Shown here piece by piece: positions 44,692-52,944 of a DNA stretch of 64,000 nt (the stretch's first letter is position 1; each line of letters starts with the position of its first letter). Both the position numbers and the translations under genes were made by a program. Where the stretch lies: positions 1 through 64,000 of the forward strand of contig NZ_BJVA01000013.1 of assembly GCF_007988905.1 (NCBI RefSeq), given 5' to 3'. The notes below the pieces were generated by a model, which ran no database searches, was not told the origin of the DNA, and saw only the letters and a program-made list of their open reading frames with translations. The DNA comes from Gluconobacter kanchanaburiensis NBRC 103587 (lineage in GTDB: Bacteria > Pseudomonadota > Alphaproteobacteria > Acetobacterales > Acetobacteraceae).

Positions 44692-46818
44692 TCATTTGTC
44701 CTGTTGCGGGACGAGGCCGCGATGCACCAGCATCGGGGTGATGTCCGGATCCTTGCCGTAGAAGGCTTTGAACATGGGACCGTAATCCATGGTGTGCCCC
44801 TTCGAGAGGATCATGTCGCGGAAACGTTGCCCGTTTTCACGCGTGAGCCCGCCATGTTCCTGGAACCAGGAGAACACGTCCTGATCCAGCATTTCGGTCC
44901 ACAGATAGGCGTAGTACCCGGCAGAATATCCGTTGGACCAGATGTGGAGGAAGTAGCTGGAGCGATAACGCGGCGGCACGGCTGCAACGTCCAGACCCGT
45001 GCTGTTCAGCGCGTCCGCTTCGAATTTGTCCACATCCTGACGCGGGGCTGTCGCAGGCAGGCTATGCCATTTCATATCAAGTTCCGCGGCCGCCACGATT
45101 TCACCCAGCGCGTATCCCTGATTGAAGTGCGACGCCTTCCGGATCTTGCTTACCAGTGCGTCCGGCATGGGCGCGCCGGTTTTGTAGTGGCGGGCATAAT
45201 GCGACAGGACCTTGGGATCGAGAGCCCAGTTTTCGTTGAACTGCGAGGGGAATTCCACGAAATCGCGCGCGACACTTGTTCCCGAAAGTGACGGATAGGT
45301 CTGGTCTGCGAACAGGCCATGCAGGGCATGACCGAATTCGTGGAACATGGTCGTCACATCGTCGGACGTGATGAGCTGCGGCTGCCCGGGAGCAGCTTTG
45401 GTGAAGTTGGCAACGTTATAGATGACGGGCTTCGTTCCGAGCAGCTTCGACTGCCCGACGAAATTGGACATCCATGCGCCACCGGATTTGTTGTCGCGCT
45501 TGAAGTAATCGAAGTACATCAGCCCGAGCGGGGAGCCGTCCTTGTCGTGCACTTCGAAGACCATGACATCCGGCTGATAGACCGGAATATCCGTCCGCTG
45601 CTGAAAGGTGATCCCGTAAAGCTGGTTAGCAGCGAAAAATACACCATCTGTCAGAACTGTTTTGAGTTCGAAATACGGTCTGATTTCGTTCTGATCGAGG
45701 TTGTACTTCGCACGGCGGACCTGATCGGAATAATGCTCCCAGTCCCAGGGTTTCAGGTCGAACTTTCCACCGTCCTTGCGGATTGCCTTCTGAAGCACGT
45801 CCGCTTCGCGCTTCTGTTCAGCCAGCGTCGCCGGGACGAGCTGCTGCATGAAGTTTTCAGCCGCTTCCGGGGTCTTCGCCATCTGGTCGTACAGGGTATA
45901 AGCCGCGAAATTCGGATACCCGAACAGCGCCGCTTTCTGCGCGCGCAGTTCGGCCAGTTCGGCAATCGTGGCCCGGGTATCGTTGCCGTCGCCCTTCTCC
46001 GCGCGGCTCCAGCTCTGTTCGAACAGGGCCTGCCGGGTTTCGCGGTCGGTCAGGGAAGACAGGACCGGCTGCTGCGTCGTGTTCTGAAGCGGGATAACCC
46101 ATTTCCCGGTCAACCCGCGCTCCTGTGCGGCCTTGGCAGCTGACGCGACAGCGTTGTCATCAAGACCTGCGAGTGCCTCCTTGCGGTCAACGATCAGCGC
46201 ACCGGCCTTGGCGCTTGCGATCAGCTTCTGTTCATACTGCGTCTCAAGGTTCGACAGACGTGTGTTAATCGCACGCAACTTGGTTTTATCGGCAGCAGAA
46301 AGCTGCGCACCGGCATGTACGAACTGCTGGTAATAGATCTCGAGAAGCTGGGCCTGCTCCGGGTTGAGCGACAGGGTTTCACGGCGATCGTAGAGGGATT
46401 TAACGCGAGCAAAGAGCTTCGCGTTCAAATAAACCTCGTCTTCATGAGCTGTCAGACGGGGAGCTTCCTGGCTCTGCACCTTGTCCAGAGCATCATCAGT
46501 ATTGGCCTGGTAGACGCCGTAGAACGTCATCTGCACGCGATTGAGAGTCTGACCGGCACGTTCCATGGCAGCAATGGTATTATCGAACGTTGGTGCAGCA
46601 CGGTTTGAGGCGATGGCTCTGATCTCGCGCAGATGCTCCGCCATTCCGCGTTCGAAAGCAGGTGCGTAGTCGGCATCCTTGATCTGGTCGAACCGGGGAG
46701 CCTGATATGGCAGGGTGCTGGCGGAAAAGAAAGGGTTCGCGGACGCCGCCTGTGCATGCGCGGAAACGGAAAAAGCCGAAGCTGCAAGTGCTGCGGCAAG
46801 CCTGAAATTGAAAGCCAT
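44692..46818 (-). CDS. dcp: M3-family peptidyl-dipeptidase (Dcp-like)
   Basis: This 708-residue enzyme has a signal peptide (AAALAASAFSVSAHA) and so acts in the periplasm. The M3 zinc motif HEFGHALH starts at residue 493 in TMFHEFGHALHGLF. Further markers are WAHYSDQVRRAKYNLD-like in DWEHYSDQVRRAKYNLDQNEI, and PYLWTEMLDQDVFSWF-like in YAYLWTEMLDQDVFSWF. It releases C-terminal dipeptides. With the M28 and M1 exported peptidases it gives this organism a substantial periplasmic peptide-degrading set. Confidence 0.93.
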   Translation of the reverse strand: MAFNFRLAAALAASAFSVSAHAQAASANPFFSASTLPYQAPRFDQIKDADYAPAFERGMAEHLREIRAIASNRAAPTFDNTIAAMERAGQTLNRVQMTFYGVYQANTDDALDKVQSQEAPRLTAHEDEVYLNAKLFARVKSLYDRRETLSLNPEQAQLLEIYYQQFVHAGAQLSAADKTKLRAINTRLSNLETQYEQKLIASAKAGALIVDRKEALAGLDDNAVASAAKAAQERGLTGKWVIPLQNTTQQPVLSSLTDRETRQALFEQSWSRAEKGDGNDTRATIAELAELRAQKAALFGYPNFAAYTLYDQMAKTPEAAENFMQQLVPATLAEQKREADVLQKAIRKDGGKFDLKPWDWEHYSDQVRRAKYNLDQNEIRPYFELKTVLTDGVFFAANQLYGITFQQRTDIPVYQPDVMVFEVHDKDGSPLGLMYFDYFKRDNKSGGAWMSNFVGQSKLLGTKPVIYNVANFTKAAPGQPQLITSDDVTTMFHEFGHALHGLFADQTYPSLSGTSVARDFVEFPSQFNENWALDPKVLSHYARHYKTGAPMPDALVSKIRKASHFNQGYALGEIVAAAELDMKWHSLPATAPRQDVDKFEADALNSTGLDVAAVPPRYRSSYFLHIWSNGYSAGYYAYLWTEMLDQDVFSWFQEHGGLTRENGQRFRDMILSKGHTMDYGPMFKAFYGKDPDITPMLVHRGLVPQQDK

Positions 46819-46992
46819 GAATTCGCCTGTAAGATGCGTGATGATGCGAAACCGTATGGCGTTCGTCAGGGATCGTCAAACACGTGACATCGTTCTGAAG
46901 TCGCCTAAGACATCCTGATTACGACTTGACGACATTTTCTCCTTGGTGCGTGCGATCGTGCCTGCCTAGACCGGAAAAGTGTGTTGACACGC

Positions 46993-47013
46993 CCGCCTTC
47001 CAAGGCGGTTTTT
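46993..47013 (+). terminator. Hairpin with T-run just before the small membrane protein gene
   Basis: CCGCCTT-CC-AAGGCGG followed by TTTTT is a compact intrinsic terminator only 17 nt ahead of ATG 47030, on the plus strand. There is no plus-strand gene upstream for it to serve, because the M3 gene reads the other way. It could be a leader attenuator of the small membrane protein, or the end of a short non-coding RNA started from about 46920-46980 (a GTTGACA -35-like sequence is at 46983). Confidence 0.72.
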
Positions 47014-47029
47014 CCAACCGGAGACGACA

Positions 47030-47365
47030 ATGGACTGGACGCCCCTGTTCCAGACGATCCTGCCTTATCTGCCCGCGAAATATGCAGGTGATATTGTTTC
47101 AATCATTACATTTCTTATCGCTGCTGCGGCTCTCGCGCTTCGTTTCTGGAAGCCGCCTTCGAACACATCCAGGCTGCTGCCGCTGTTCCGTATCGTCAGC
47201 GCTCTGGCGCAGGCGAAAGGCTGGAACACAAGTGCCTATCAGCCGGGCGCCAAGGCCCTCATGGTACCACTTGGCTCCTCGCGTGCCGAGGGCGCGGCAA
47301 AGCTTGGGCTGGATGCTGTCTCGACCCATCCGAAAGCCGGGGAGCCTCCCCGCCGCGCCGAATAA
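47030..47365 (+). CDS. Small membrane protein of unknown function
   Basis: This 111-residue protein has one clear transmembrane helix (IVSIITFLIAAAALALRFW, about residues 23-41) and a basic, mostly polar C-terminal part (KGWNTSAYQPGAKALMV). No family is recognised. The size and single N-terminal helix resemble small phage holin-like or anchor proteins. It is bracketed by intrinsic terminators at 46993 and 47434, so it is probably a single-gene transcript unless they are partly read through. Ribosome site GGAGACGAC lies just before the ATG. Confidence 0.7.
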   Translation: MDWTPLFQTILPYLPAKYAGDIVSIITFLIAAAALALRFWKPPSNTSRLLPLFRIVSALAQAKGWNTSAYQPGAKALMVPLGSSRAEGAAKLGLDAVSTHPKAGEPPRRAE

Positions 47366-47433
47366 CTCTTTGAGCCGGCAGAAGCTGTCCCGTTACAGAT
47401 GGACAGACACAGATTTGAAATCCGTATTTTCAC

Positions 47434-47457
47434 AGCCGCTTTCGAGCGGCTTTTTTT
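47434..47457 (+). terminator. Intrinsic terminator after the small membrane protein gene
   Basis: GCCGCT-TTCG-AGCGGC followed by a run of seven T residues, the UUCG tetraloop type that is especially stable. It sits 20 nt before the next gene. Confidence 0.95.
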
Positions 47458-47476
47458 ATAACTGGACTATTTCCTG

Positions 47477-47989
47477 ATGCATAAACGTCTCATTGGTCTG
47501 AGCCTCGGTGTCGTTCTTCTCGTTTCGACGAGCGCCTGCACGACAACCGGGAGCACGACCACTTTCGATACGCAGGCCCTGAGCAACGATGCTGCAGCCA
47601 TTGCCTATGCGGTTCAGGCGATCGAAAACATCCCGGATCTGGAAAGCCACCTTTCCGCTGCGGACAAGGCGCAGTTCGACAATCTGATCGCCCAGATCAG
47701 AAGCGTTACGGCGCAGGTCGCAGCCAACTCGAATGGCGCCATTGCCGTCAATACCGGCAAAGACTGGGCCAAGAGCCTTGGAACCGACCTCCAGACGCTG
47801 CTGGCGATCGCGACGCCAATCGTGAAAGCCTACTCCCCCTCGACCGCCGGCTACATGTCGACTGTCGCTGCGATGATCCCGCTGATCGAAGCTCTGGCCG
47901 GTGTCACATCTGCTCCGCTTGCAGCCCCTGAGCAGCCGGTGATGCAGTCCCCTGAGATGGTCCGCGCCCGGATCTATCAGGGCCTCTGA
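47477..47989 (+). CDS. Putative lipoprotein, alpha-helical
   Basis: This 170-residue protein has a lipoprotein signal (IGLSLGVVLLVSTSAC, lipidated Cys20). The mature part is probably all helical (TQALSNDAAAIAYAVQAIE, LSAADKAQFDNLIAQIRSV, STVAAMIPLIEALAGV) with no Cys. I do not recognise the family. It is followed by a strong terminator and lies between a small membrane protein and a papain-fold protein. Confidence 0.75.
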   Translation: MHKRLIGLSLGVVLLVSTSACTTTGSTTTFDTQALSNDAAAIAYAVQAIENIPDLESHLSAADKAQFDNLIAQIRSVTAQVAANSNGAIAVNTGKDWAKSLGTDLQTLLAIATPIVKAYSPSTAGYMSTVAAMIPLIEALAGVTSAPLAAPEQPVMQSPEMVRARIYQGL

Positions 47990-48015
47990 AGCCTTTCATA
48001 CTTCCTCCCGGATTG

Positions 48016-48045
48016 GGGCGGCTCCACAGGGGCCGCCCTTTTTTT
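48016..48045 (+). terminator. Intrinsic terminator between the lipoprotein and papain-fold genes
   Basis: GGGCGGC-TCCACAGGG-GCCGCCC followed by seven T residues, 21 nt before the ATG of the next gene. Confidence 0.95.
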
Positions 48046-48065
48046 ATGCTTTGCCGGAGTTGTCC

Positions 48066-48815
48066 ATGTCCCGTTGTCTTGGCAAACGTGCCCCCCGTCA
48101 TGATCCTCGTACCTATCGCCTGGCTCCCCTTCTGGCTGCCCGGCTTCCGGTCGTGCCCCCCCGAAAGGACTGGTCGGAGGGAGTTCCTTATGAAATGTGG
48201 GGAAATGACCGTTACGGGTGCTGTGCATTTGCGGCTCATGCGGCCCTGACCGCCACCTGGACACAGGCTGCACAGGGCCTTGTTGCGCTGACGACAGACA
48301 TGGTTCTGAACAACTATGCGGCCGTCACAGGATTCGATCCGCAGACTGGAGCGCGTGATAACGGGACGATCCTGCTTGATGAACTGAATTTCTGGCTGCG
48401 TCAGGGTCTGCACCGTCCCGGCCAGACGCTGGATTACCTCACCGCCTACGGCAGTATTGACCCACAGGATACGGACGCGATCCGTCGGGGGATCTGCTAT
48501 CTGGGAGGCGTACTCGCGGGGGTGCAGGTTCCGCAGGGGTTCATGGATCTTCCGCTCGGCGCCACATGGGACTGGAATGCCATCTCAGACAGAAAACCCG
48601 TCGGAGGTCATGCGATCGCGGTCGTCGGCTATAATCCCGAGGGGCTTTTCTTCAATACCTGGGGCACCCGCACATTCATGCCCTGGAGCACGTTCACACA
48701 GATTGCTGACGAAGCCTACGGGCTTCTGTCACGGCAGAACTGGATTGGCATCCCCGGCACGTCGCCCAATGGCGAAACGTTCGAATCGCTTCTGACTGAA
48801 GTGAGGGGACTGTGA
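48066..48815 (+). CDS. Papain-fold (C1-like) cysteine peptidase domain protein
   Basis: This 249-residue protein appears to have the papain fold. A Cys pair (residues 52-53) occurs in GNDRYGCCAFAAHAAL, His182 in GGHAIAVVGYN and Asn197 in FFNTWGTR. The order Cys-His-Asn and the spacing match C1/C39-like catalytic triads. The NDRYG-C motif is known to me from uncharacterised phage and bacterial proteins. There is no signal peptide, so it acts in the cytoplasm unless exported another way. ATG 48066 has GGAG 6 nt upstream; a TTG at 48051 is in frame. Its stop overlaps the start of the next lipoprotein (GTGA). Activity is not proven. Confidence 0.72.
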   Translation: MSRCLGKRAPRHDPRTYRLAPLLAARLPVVPPRKDWSEGVPYEMWGNDRYGCCAFAAHAALTATWTQAAQGLVALTTDMVLNNYAAVTGFDPQTGARDNGTILLDELNFWLRQGLHRPGQTLDYLTAYGSIDPQDTDAIRRGICYLGGVLAGVQVPQGFMDLPLGATWDWNAISDRKPVGGHAIAVVGYNPEGLFFNTWGTRTFMPWSTFTQIADEAYGLLSRQNWIGIPGTSPNGETFESLLTEVRGL

Positions 48816-49441
48816 TCCGTGTTTCGGGGGCCGTCTGCTCGGGTTCAGCCATTTTTGTCGCCCTGCTGGTCAGCGGATGTACGACTGGCTCCCCCACGCC
48901 CGTCACGATCAGTGAAGCCGTTTCAGGTATCGAGCTGGACCTGACACGCACGGGGGTTGTCAGCACATCTCATATTCAGGACTGGAGCCCCGGACAGGAG
49001 GCCAGATTCGATAAGAATGTCCGGGCCCTTCAATGTACCCAGCATGTTTCGGACCCTTTGGTCGCCATGATTTCCGGCCCGGTGACCCTGTCTCTGTCGG
49101 GGAGCTTTAGTTCCTCTGGAAGCTTTTCGATCGGGAATTCAGGAACACTACCTGTTTTTGGGCTTCAGGCAGAAGCGAACCGTACGAAAGGGCAGACTCT
49201 CAACCTGCCCGTCCAGTTCGTCCCGTTATCAGCCCTCCCGGATGCGGAAATGGCCCGGGAGGTCGGATACGCCGGAGACCTTCTGAGCCAGCCCGGCACT
49301 CTGCGCCAGCGCGAAGGCGAGCGGATTACAGCCAACCGTGACGCCCTCGCCCGACATGTCCGTACTCTTGTCTCAGCTTTTCCCGGAACATGTCCTGGGA
49401 AAGCGCCTCATCCCTTCGTCGGAAGCCGACATCAGGACTAG
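48812..49441 (+). CDS. Putative lipoprotein translationally coupled to the papain-fold gene
   Basis: This 209-residue protein has a lipoprotein signal (GSAIFVALLVSGC, lipidated Cys23). The mature part has beta-rich segments (PVTLSLSGSFSSSGSFSIG, LNLPVQFVPLSAL) and two later Cys residues (LQCTQHV, GTCPGKA). Family not recognised. The GTG start overlaps the papain-fold stop, so both are made together. The stop overlaps the convergent serine hydrolase gene by a few bases. Confidence 0.72.
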   Translation: MIRVSGAVCSGSAIFVALLVSGCTTGSPTPVTISEAVSGIELDLTRTGVVSTSHIQDWSPGQEARFDKNVRALQCTQHVSDPLVAMISGPVTLSLSGSFSSSGSFSIGNSGTLPVFGLQAEANRTKGQTLNLPVQFVPLSALPDAEMAREVGYAGDLLSQPGTLRQREGERITANRDALARHVRTLVSAFPGTCPGKAPHPFVGSRHQD

Positions 49442-50625
49442 ACTCCTTTTGAACCAGCCTGTGCTTCTACGGAAAGACCCAGCGCCCTTCCTGCGGCTGT
49501 TGCGACATCATGCCTGAGCCTGACGACACTATGCCCTCCAGAGGGATGAACCCGGTTGGTCAGGATCAGGACATAACTGTCACTGTCAGGGTCGATCCAG
49601 AGTGACGTCCCGGTAAAGCCGGTATGACCGAAGGAATTTCTGGAAAATACATCTCCGCGCGGAGAGGAATAATGGGTGTCGATGTCCCAGCCCAGCCCCC
49701 GGAGTTCCGTCTTTCCGGCAGGCTGCTGGGGCGTGATCATGAGCAACAGTGTCTCCCGCCGCAGGGGAAACCGGCTTGAACGGTCTTTAAGACGGTCCAG
49801 CAGGGCCTGAGCGTAGATTGACATGTCATGCGCGTCTGAGAACAGTCCGGCATGGCCCGCGACACCGCCCATCCGGCGGGCAGTCGGATCATGCACGACA
49901 CCGCGCAGCATCTCTCCGTGTTCATCATACTGGGTTGGAGCGGTAATCGGCCGCAGTTCTTCGGCAGGGCGATAACAGGATTCTGTCATGCCCAGGGGCT
50001 CAAGGATATGACTCTGCGCATACCGATCGAGAGGCAGGCCACTCAATTTTTCTACCAGCAGGCCAAGCACGATGTAGTTGATGTCGCTGTAGACAAATTT
50101 TTCGCCCGGTGGATTGATCAAGCCGGATTCCATGGCGCGCCGGATACCTTCCGCCTTTCCGGTCCACGGATCATCGAGAGGAAGATCGGGAGGGAGGCCC
50201 GAATAATGGGTCATCAGCAGGCGAACCGAAATTTCGCCTTTCCCGTGACTGGAAAATTCAGGAAAATAACGGCTGACACGATCATCGACGCCCAGCCTTC
50301 CCTGTTCCACCAGTTGCATCACAGCGAGCGCGGTCATGGTCGGTTTCGTCAGGGACGCCATGTCAAAGCGCGTTCCCCATGTCAGGGCTTCCGGCACTGG
50401 GACGCAAGCCCGTCTGCCGTAGACAAGACGGTAAACGATTTTCTGATCATGTCCGATGACCACGACAGCACCGGGGGTTTCACCTGCGCGAACCGCATCA
50501 TGCACCAGCCGCTCCACTGATCCGAACGGAGCGTTCCTCCCAGCGCATGCCGCGAGCTGTGTGCTTGAGAAGGCCACCGTTCCCAGCAGAAAACTGCGAC
50601 GGCAGAGAACATTGCTGGTCTTCAT
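49438..50625 (-). CDS. Serine hydrolase, class C beta-lactamase/PBP-like lipoprotein
   Basis: This 395-residue protein has the SxxK catalytic motif SLTK at residues 91-94, the YxN-type motif YSDINY and an HTG motif in FGHTGFTGTS, in the order found in class C beta-lactamase-like serine hydrolases. The N-terminus combines twin-arginine CRRSFLLG with a lipobox LAAC (Cys27), suggesting a Tat-exported lipoprotein. Members include esterases and DD-peptidases; the true substrate is not known. ATG 50625 is used; the TTG at 50643 is in frame. Confidence 0.88.
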   Translation of the reverse strand: MKTSNVLCRRSFLLGTVAFSSTQLAACAGRNAPFGSVERLVHDAVRAGETPGAVVVIGHDQKIVYRLVYGRRACVPVPEALTWGTRFDMASLTKPTMTALAVMQLVEQGRLGVDDRVSRYFPEFSSHGKGEISVRLLMTHYSGLPPDLPLDDPWTGKAEGIRRAMESGLINPPGEKFVYSDINYIVLGLLVEKLSGLPLDRYAQSHILEPLGMTESCYRPAEELRPITAPTQYDEHGEMLRGVVHDPTARRMGGVAGHAGLFSDAHDMSIYAQALLDRLKDRSSRFPLRRETLLLMITPQQPAGKTELRGLGWDIDTHYSSPRGDVFSRNSFGHTGFTGTSLWIDPDSDSYVLILTNRVHPSGGHSVVRLRHDVATAAGRALGLSVEAQAGSKGV

Positions 50626-50761
50626 AGGGGCCCTATCAAACAATCATTCCAATGCTTCCCGATGCAGGAAAACAGTTACGTTGCAGACTAGACCGTTTCG
50701 GGAGACAGACAAGCACTTGAAGATGCGTTGATCCCGCTCCCAGCACTCTGCTTGGTTTAAA

Positions 50762-52915
50762 GTGACGTCCTCATGTATAAGAAGCACGGTCCCACCAAAG
50801 CAACTGCATGAAGAGTACCACCTTTTGCCTGAACAACGTCCAGTCCCGACATCTTTTGCGACCTGCGTAATGGCTTATACCCTGGCGCTGGCTCTTGGCA
50901 TTTTTCAGGCTCTGAACTGTTTTCCCCTGAAACTGCTTCGCGGAGGGACACCGCCATCTATTCTTGAAAATCACGGCGATTTCCTTCAGCACATTATCGG
51001 GCAGATCTATTTCCTGCAGGAGCCATGGCACTGGCCTCTTCTTGTAGCGAGCAAGCTCGATGCCCCAGCGGGAACAAACATCGCCTTAACGGATAGTATT
51101 CCGCTCGATGCACTGCTTCTGAAGCTGGTTCATCCTTTTTTCCCGACCATGATGCAGGGTGTGACGCTCTATCTTGTGCTGTGCTGGACACTGCAGCCAG
51201 TTTGTGCGGTGTTCGCCTTGCGCTCAATGGGGGAAAAAAGGCTGCTACCTTGTGTCGCGGCAGCGGTATTCAGTGCCTGTTTTCCGACTTTCCTGTTCCG
51301 GATCGGTCATGCCGCGCTCTGCGGACAGTGGATCCTCCTCCTTGCAGTCGGGCTGTATTTCCGGGCTTCACGCACTCCTTCGGATCTACGTGCAGTTTCG
51401 ATATTGGGCGCTCTTACACTTCTGACATTCCTGATCCATCCCTATTTGATGGTAATGACGGCCGCCCTGCTCGGTGCCGTTCCCTTGACCCTTCTTCTCC
51501 GTGAACGAAGCTGGAAAGCCTGCGCCAAAGCGACGTTTGTGACCCTCTTTTCAGGACTTGGAATTCTCTTTCTGGGCGTAGTCCTGGGTTATTGGGGCGC
51601 TGCAAGCGGAGGCGGTTATGGCTTCTATTCGATGAATCTGGCTTCTCCATTCTGGCCAGTGCATTCTAAGCTGTTTCCGTCCGTCTCGCAGGCATCCACA
51701 GATGCCACCGGCGGTCAGTATGAAGGATATCAGTATCTCGGGGCAGGTGTGCTGCTGCTTCTTGGAATGACCCTCGCTACACGCCAGGGACGGGGACTAC
51801 TGATGCAGGCTGCGAAAGAGCATGCCGGACTGTTTCTGGCACTGGCCTGTCTGACAGCCATCGCCCTTTCAAACCGGATCTATTTCTTTCACGTCCTATT
51901 ATTGCTGACCCATTTTCATGTTCCCGGTGCGGAACAGATGCGCTCTTCAGGCCGTATGTTCTGGCCGGTTGCCTATGCCATGATGCTTGGAGGGGTCTAC
52001 GGACTTTGCCGGGCCTGGCCCCGTGCATGGCCTGCGATCATCGTGACAGCCATGACGCTCCAGTGGTATGATACGTATACTCTACGGGACACGGACCGTC
52101 AGACGGAAATGGCATTTCTGGATCCTGCACAGGCAGAGGACCGGCAGCTTCTTGCACTTCTGCGTCCCTTTAACCGGATCGAAATTCACCCCCGGCTTGA
52201 ATGTGACGGTGCAAACGTACCCGCTGTCATGCCCTTGATCTATGCGGCGGCACTGCAGAATTCATTCGTCAATACAATGTACACCGCCCGGGCCATGCCT
52301 CTGGCTGCCTGCACTGACGCCAGCGAACAGCCACATCCCCTCACCGCGGATACAATCATCATATTACCTGGTCCTTCACAGCGGACCACCGCTCTCCGCT
52401 GGAGTACAAAAGAGCACGCCAGATGCGGGATCATGGAGGACAAGACGTTCTGCGTTTCTGCAGACTCTCACCTTCCCCCCGGACTTGCCACGCTCCCGGA
52501 AGCGCCGCTCTTTCCTGTTGATAATGACATCGTCATGTCCAGCACGAAGTCAGAACATCAAGAAATCCTGCAAAGCGGGTGGTCCGGTCTGGAACCATGG
52601 GGGGTATGGAGTGACACGCAGGATCCTTCACTGTATTTTCACCTGCCCTCCGATATACACACGGCCACTGTGATACTCCGGCTCCATGCCACGCCAGGCA
52701 TGATCCAGCACGTGGGTGTCAGCATAAACGGAACGGACATTGCCCAATGGACCGTGGGTTCGGAAGACGCGGACTACAACGCGACGTTCTCGGTCCCTTC
52801 AGAAACGCATATAGCCCATATGCAACTGAGGATCAGCAACCCTACCCGCGTCGGCCACGATCCCCGTCTGCTTGGGGTCGGTCTTCTTCGGCTCAGAATC
52901 AACAGGATGAACTGA
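50762..52915 (+). CDS. DUF6311-like multi-pass membrane protein
   Basis: This 717-residue protein has about a dozen transmembrane helices in its first 430 residues (SFATCVMAYTLALALGIFQAL, LPCVAAAVFSACFPTFLFRIG, MTAALLGAVPLTLLL) and a soluble C-terminal part with a beta-sandwich feel. The loop KLDAPAGTNIALTDSIPLDALLLKL is typical of the DUF6311 family, GT-C-like membrane proteins thought to move sugars from polyprenyl carriers. The GtrB-like glycosyltransferase next to it fits that idea. The start GTG 50762 is the most upstream possible; a later start is also possible. Confidence 0.72.
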   Translation: MTSSCIRSTVPPKQLHEEYHLLPEQRPVPTSFATCVMAYTLALALGIFQALNCFPLKLLRGGTPPSILENHGDFLQHIIGQIYFLQEPWHWPLLVASKLDAPAGTNIALTDSIPLDALLLKLVHPFFPTMMQGVTLYLVLCWTLQPVCAVFALRSMGEKRLLPCVAAAVFSACFPTFLFRIGHAALCGQWILLLAVGLYFRASRTPSDLRAVSILGALTLLTFLIHPYLMVMTAALLGAVPLTLLLRERSWKACAKATFVTLFSGLGILFLGVVLGYWGAASGGGYGFYSMNLASPFWPVHSKLFPSVSQASTDATGGQYEGYQYLGAGVLLLLGMTLATRQGRGLLMQAAKEHAGLFLALACLTAIALSNRIYFFHVLLLLTHFHVPGAEQMRSSGRMFWPVAYAMMLGGVYGLCRAWPRAWPAIIVTAMTLQWYDTYTLRDTDRQTEMAFLDPAQAEDRQLLALLRPFNRIEIHPRLECDGANVPAVMPLIYAAALQNSFVNTMYTARAMPLAACTDASEQPHPLTADTIIILPGPSQRTTALRWSTKEHARCGIMEDKTFCVSADSHLPPGLATLPEAPLFPVDNDIVMSSTKSEHQEILQSGWSGLEPWGVWSDTQDPSLYFHLPSDIHTATVILRLHATPGMIQHVGVSINGTDIAQWTVGSEDADYNATFSVPSETHIAHMQLRISNPTRVGHDPRLLGVGLLRLRINRMN

Positions 52916-52944
52916 AGAGGTAAAAACCGGGTCGCTTAATTTGT

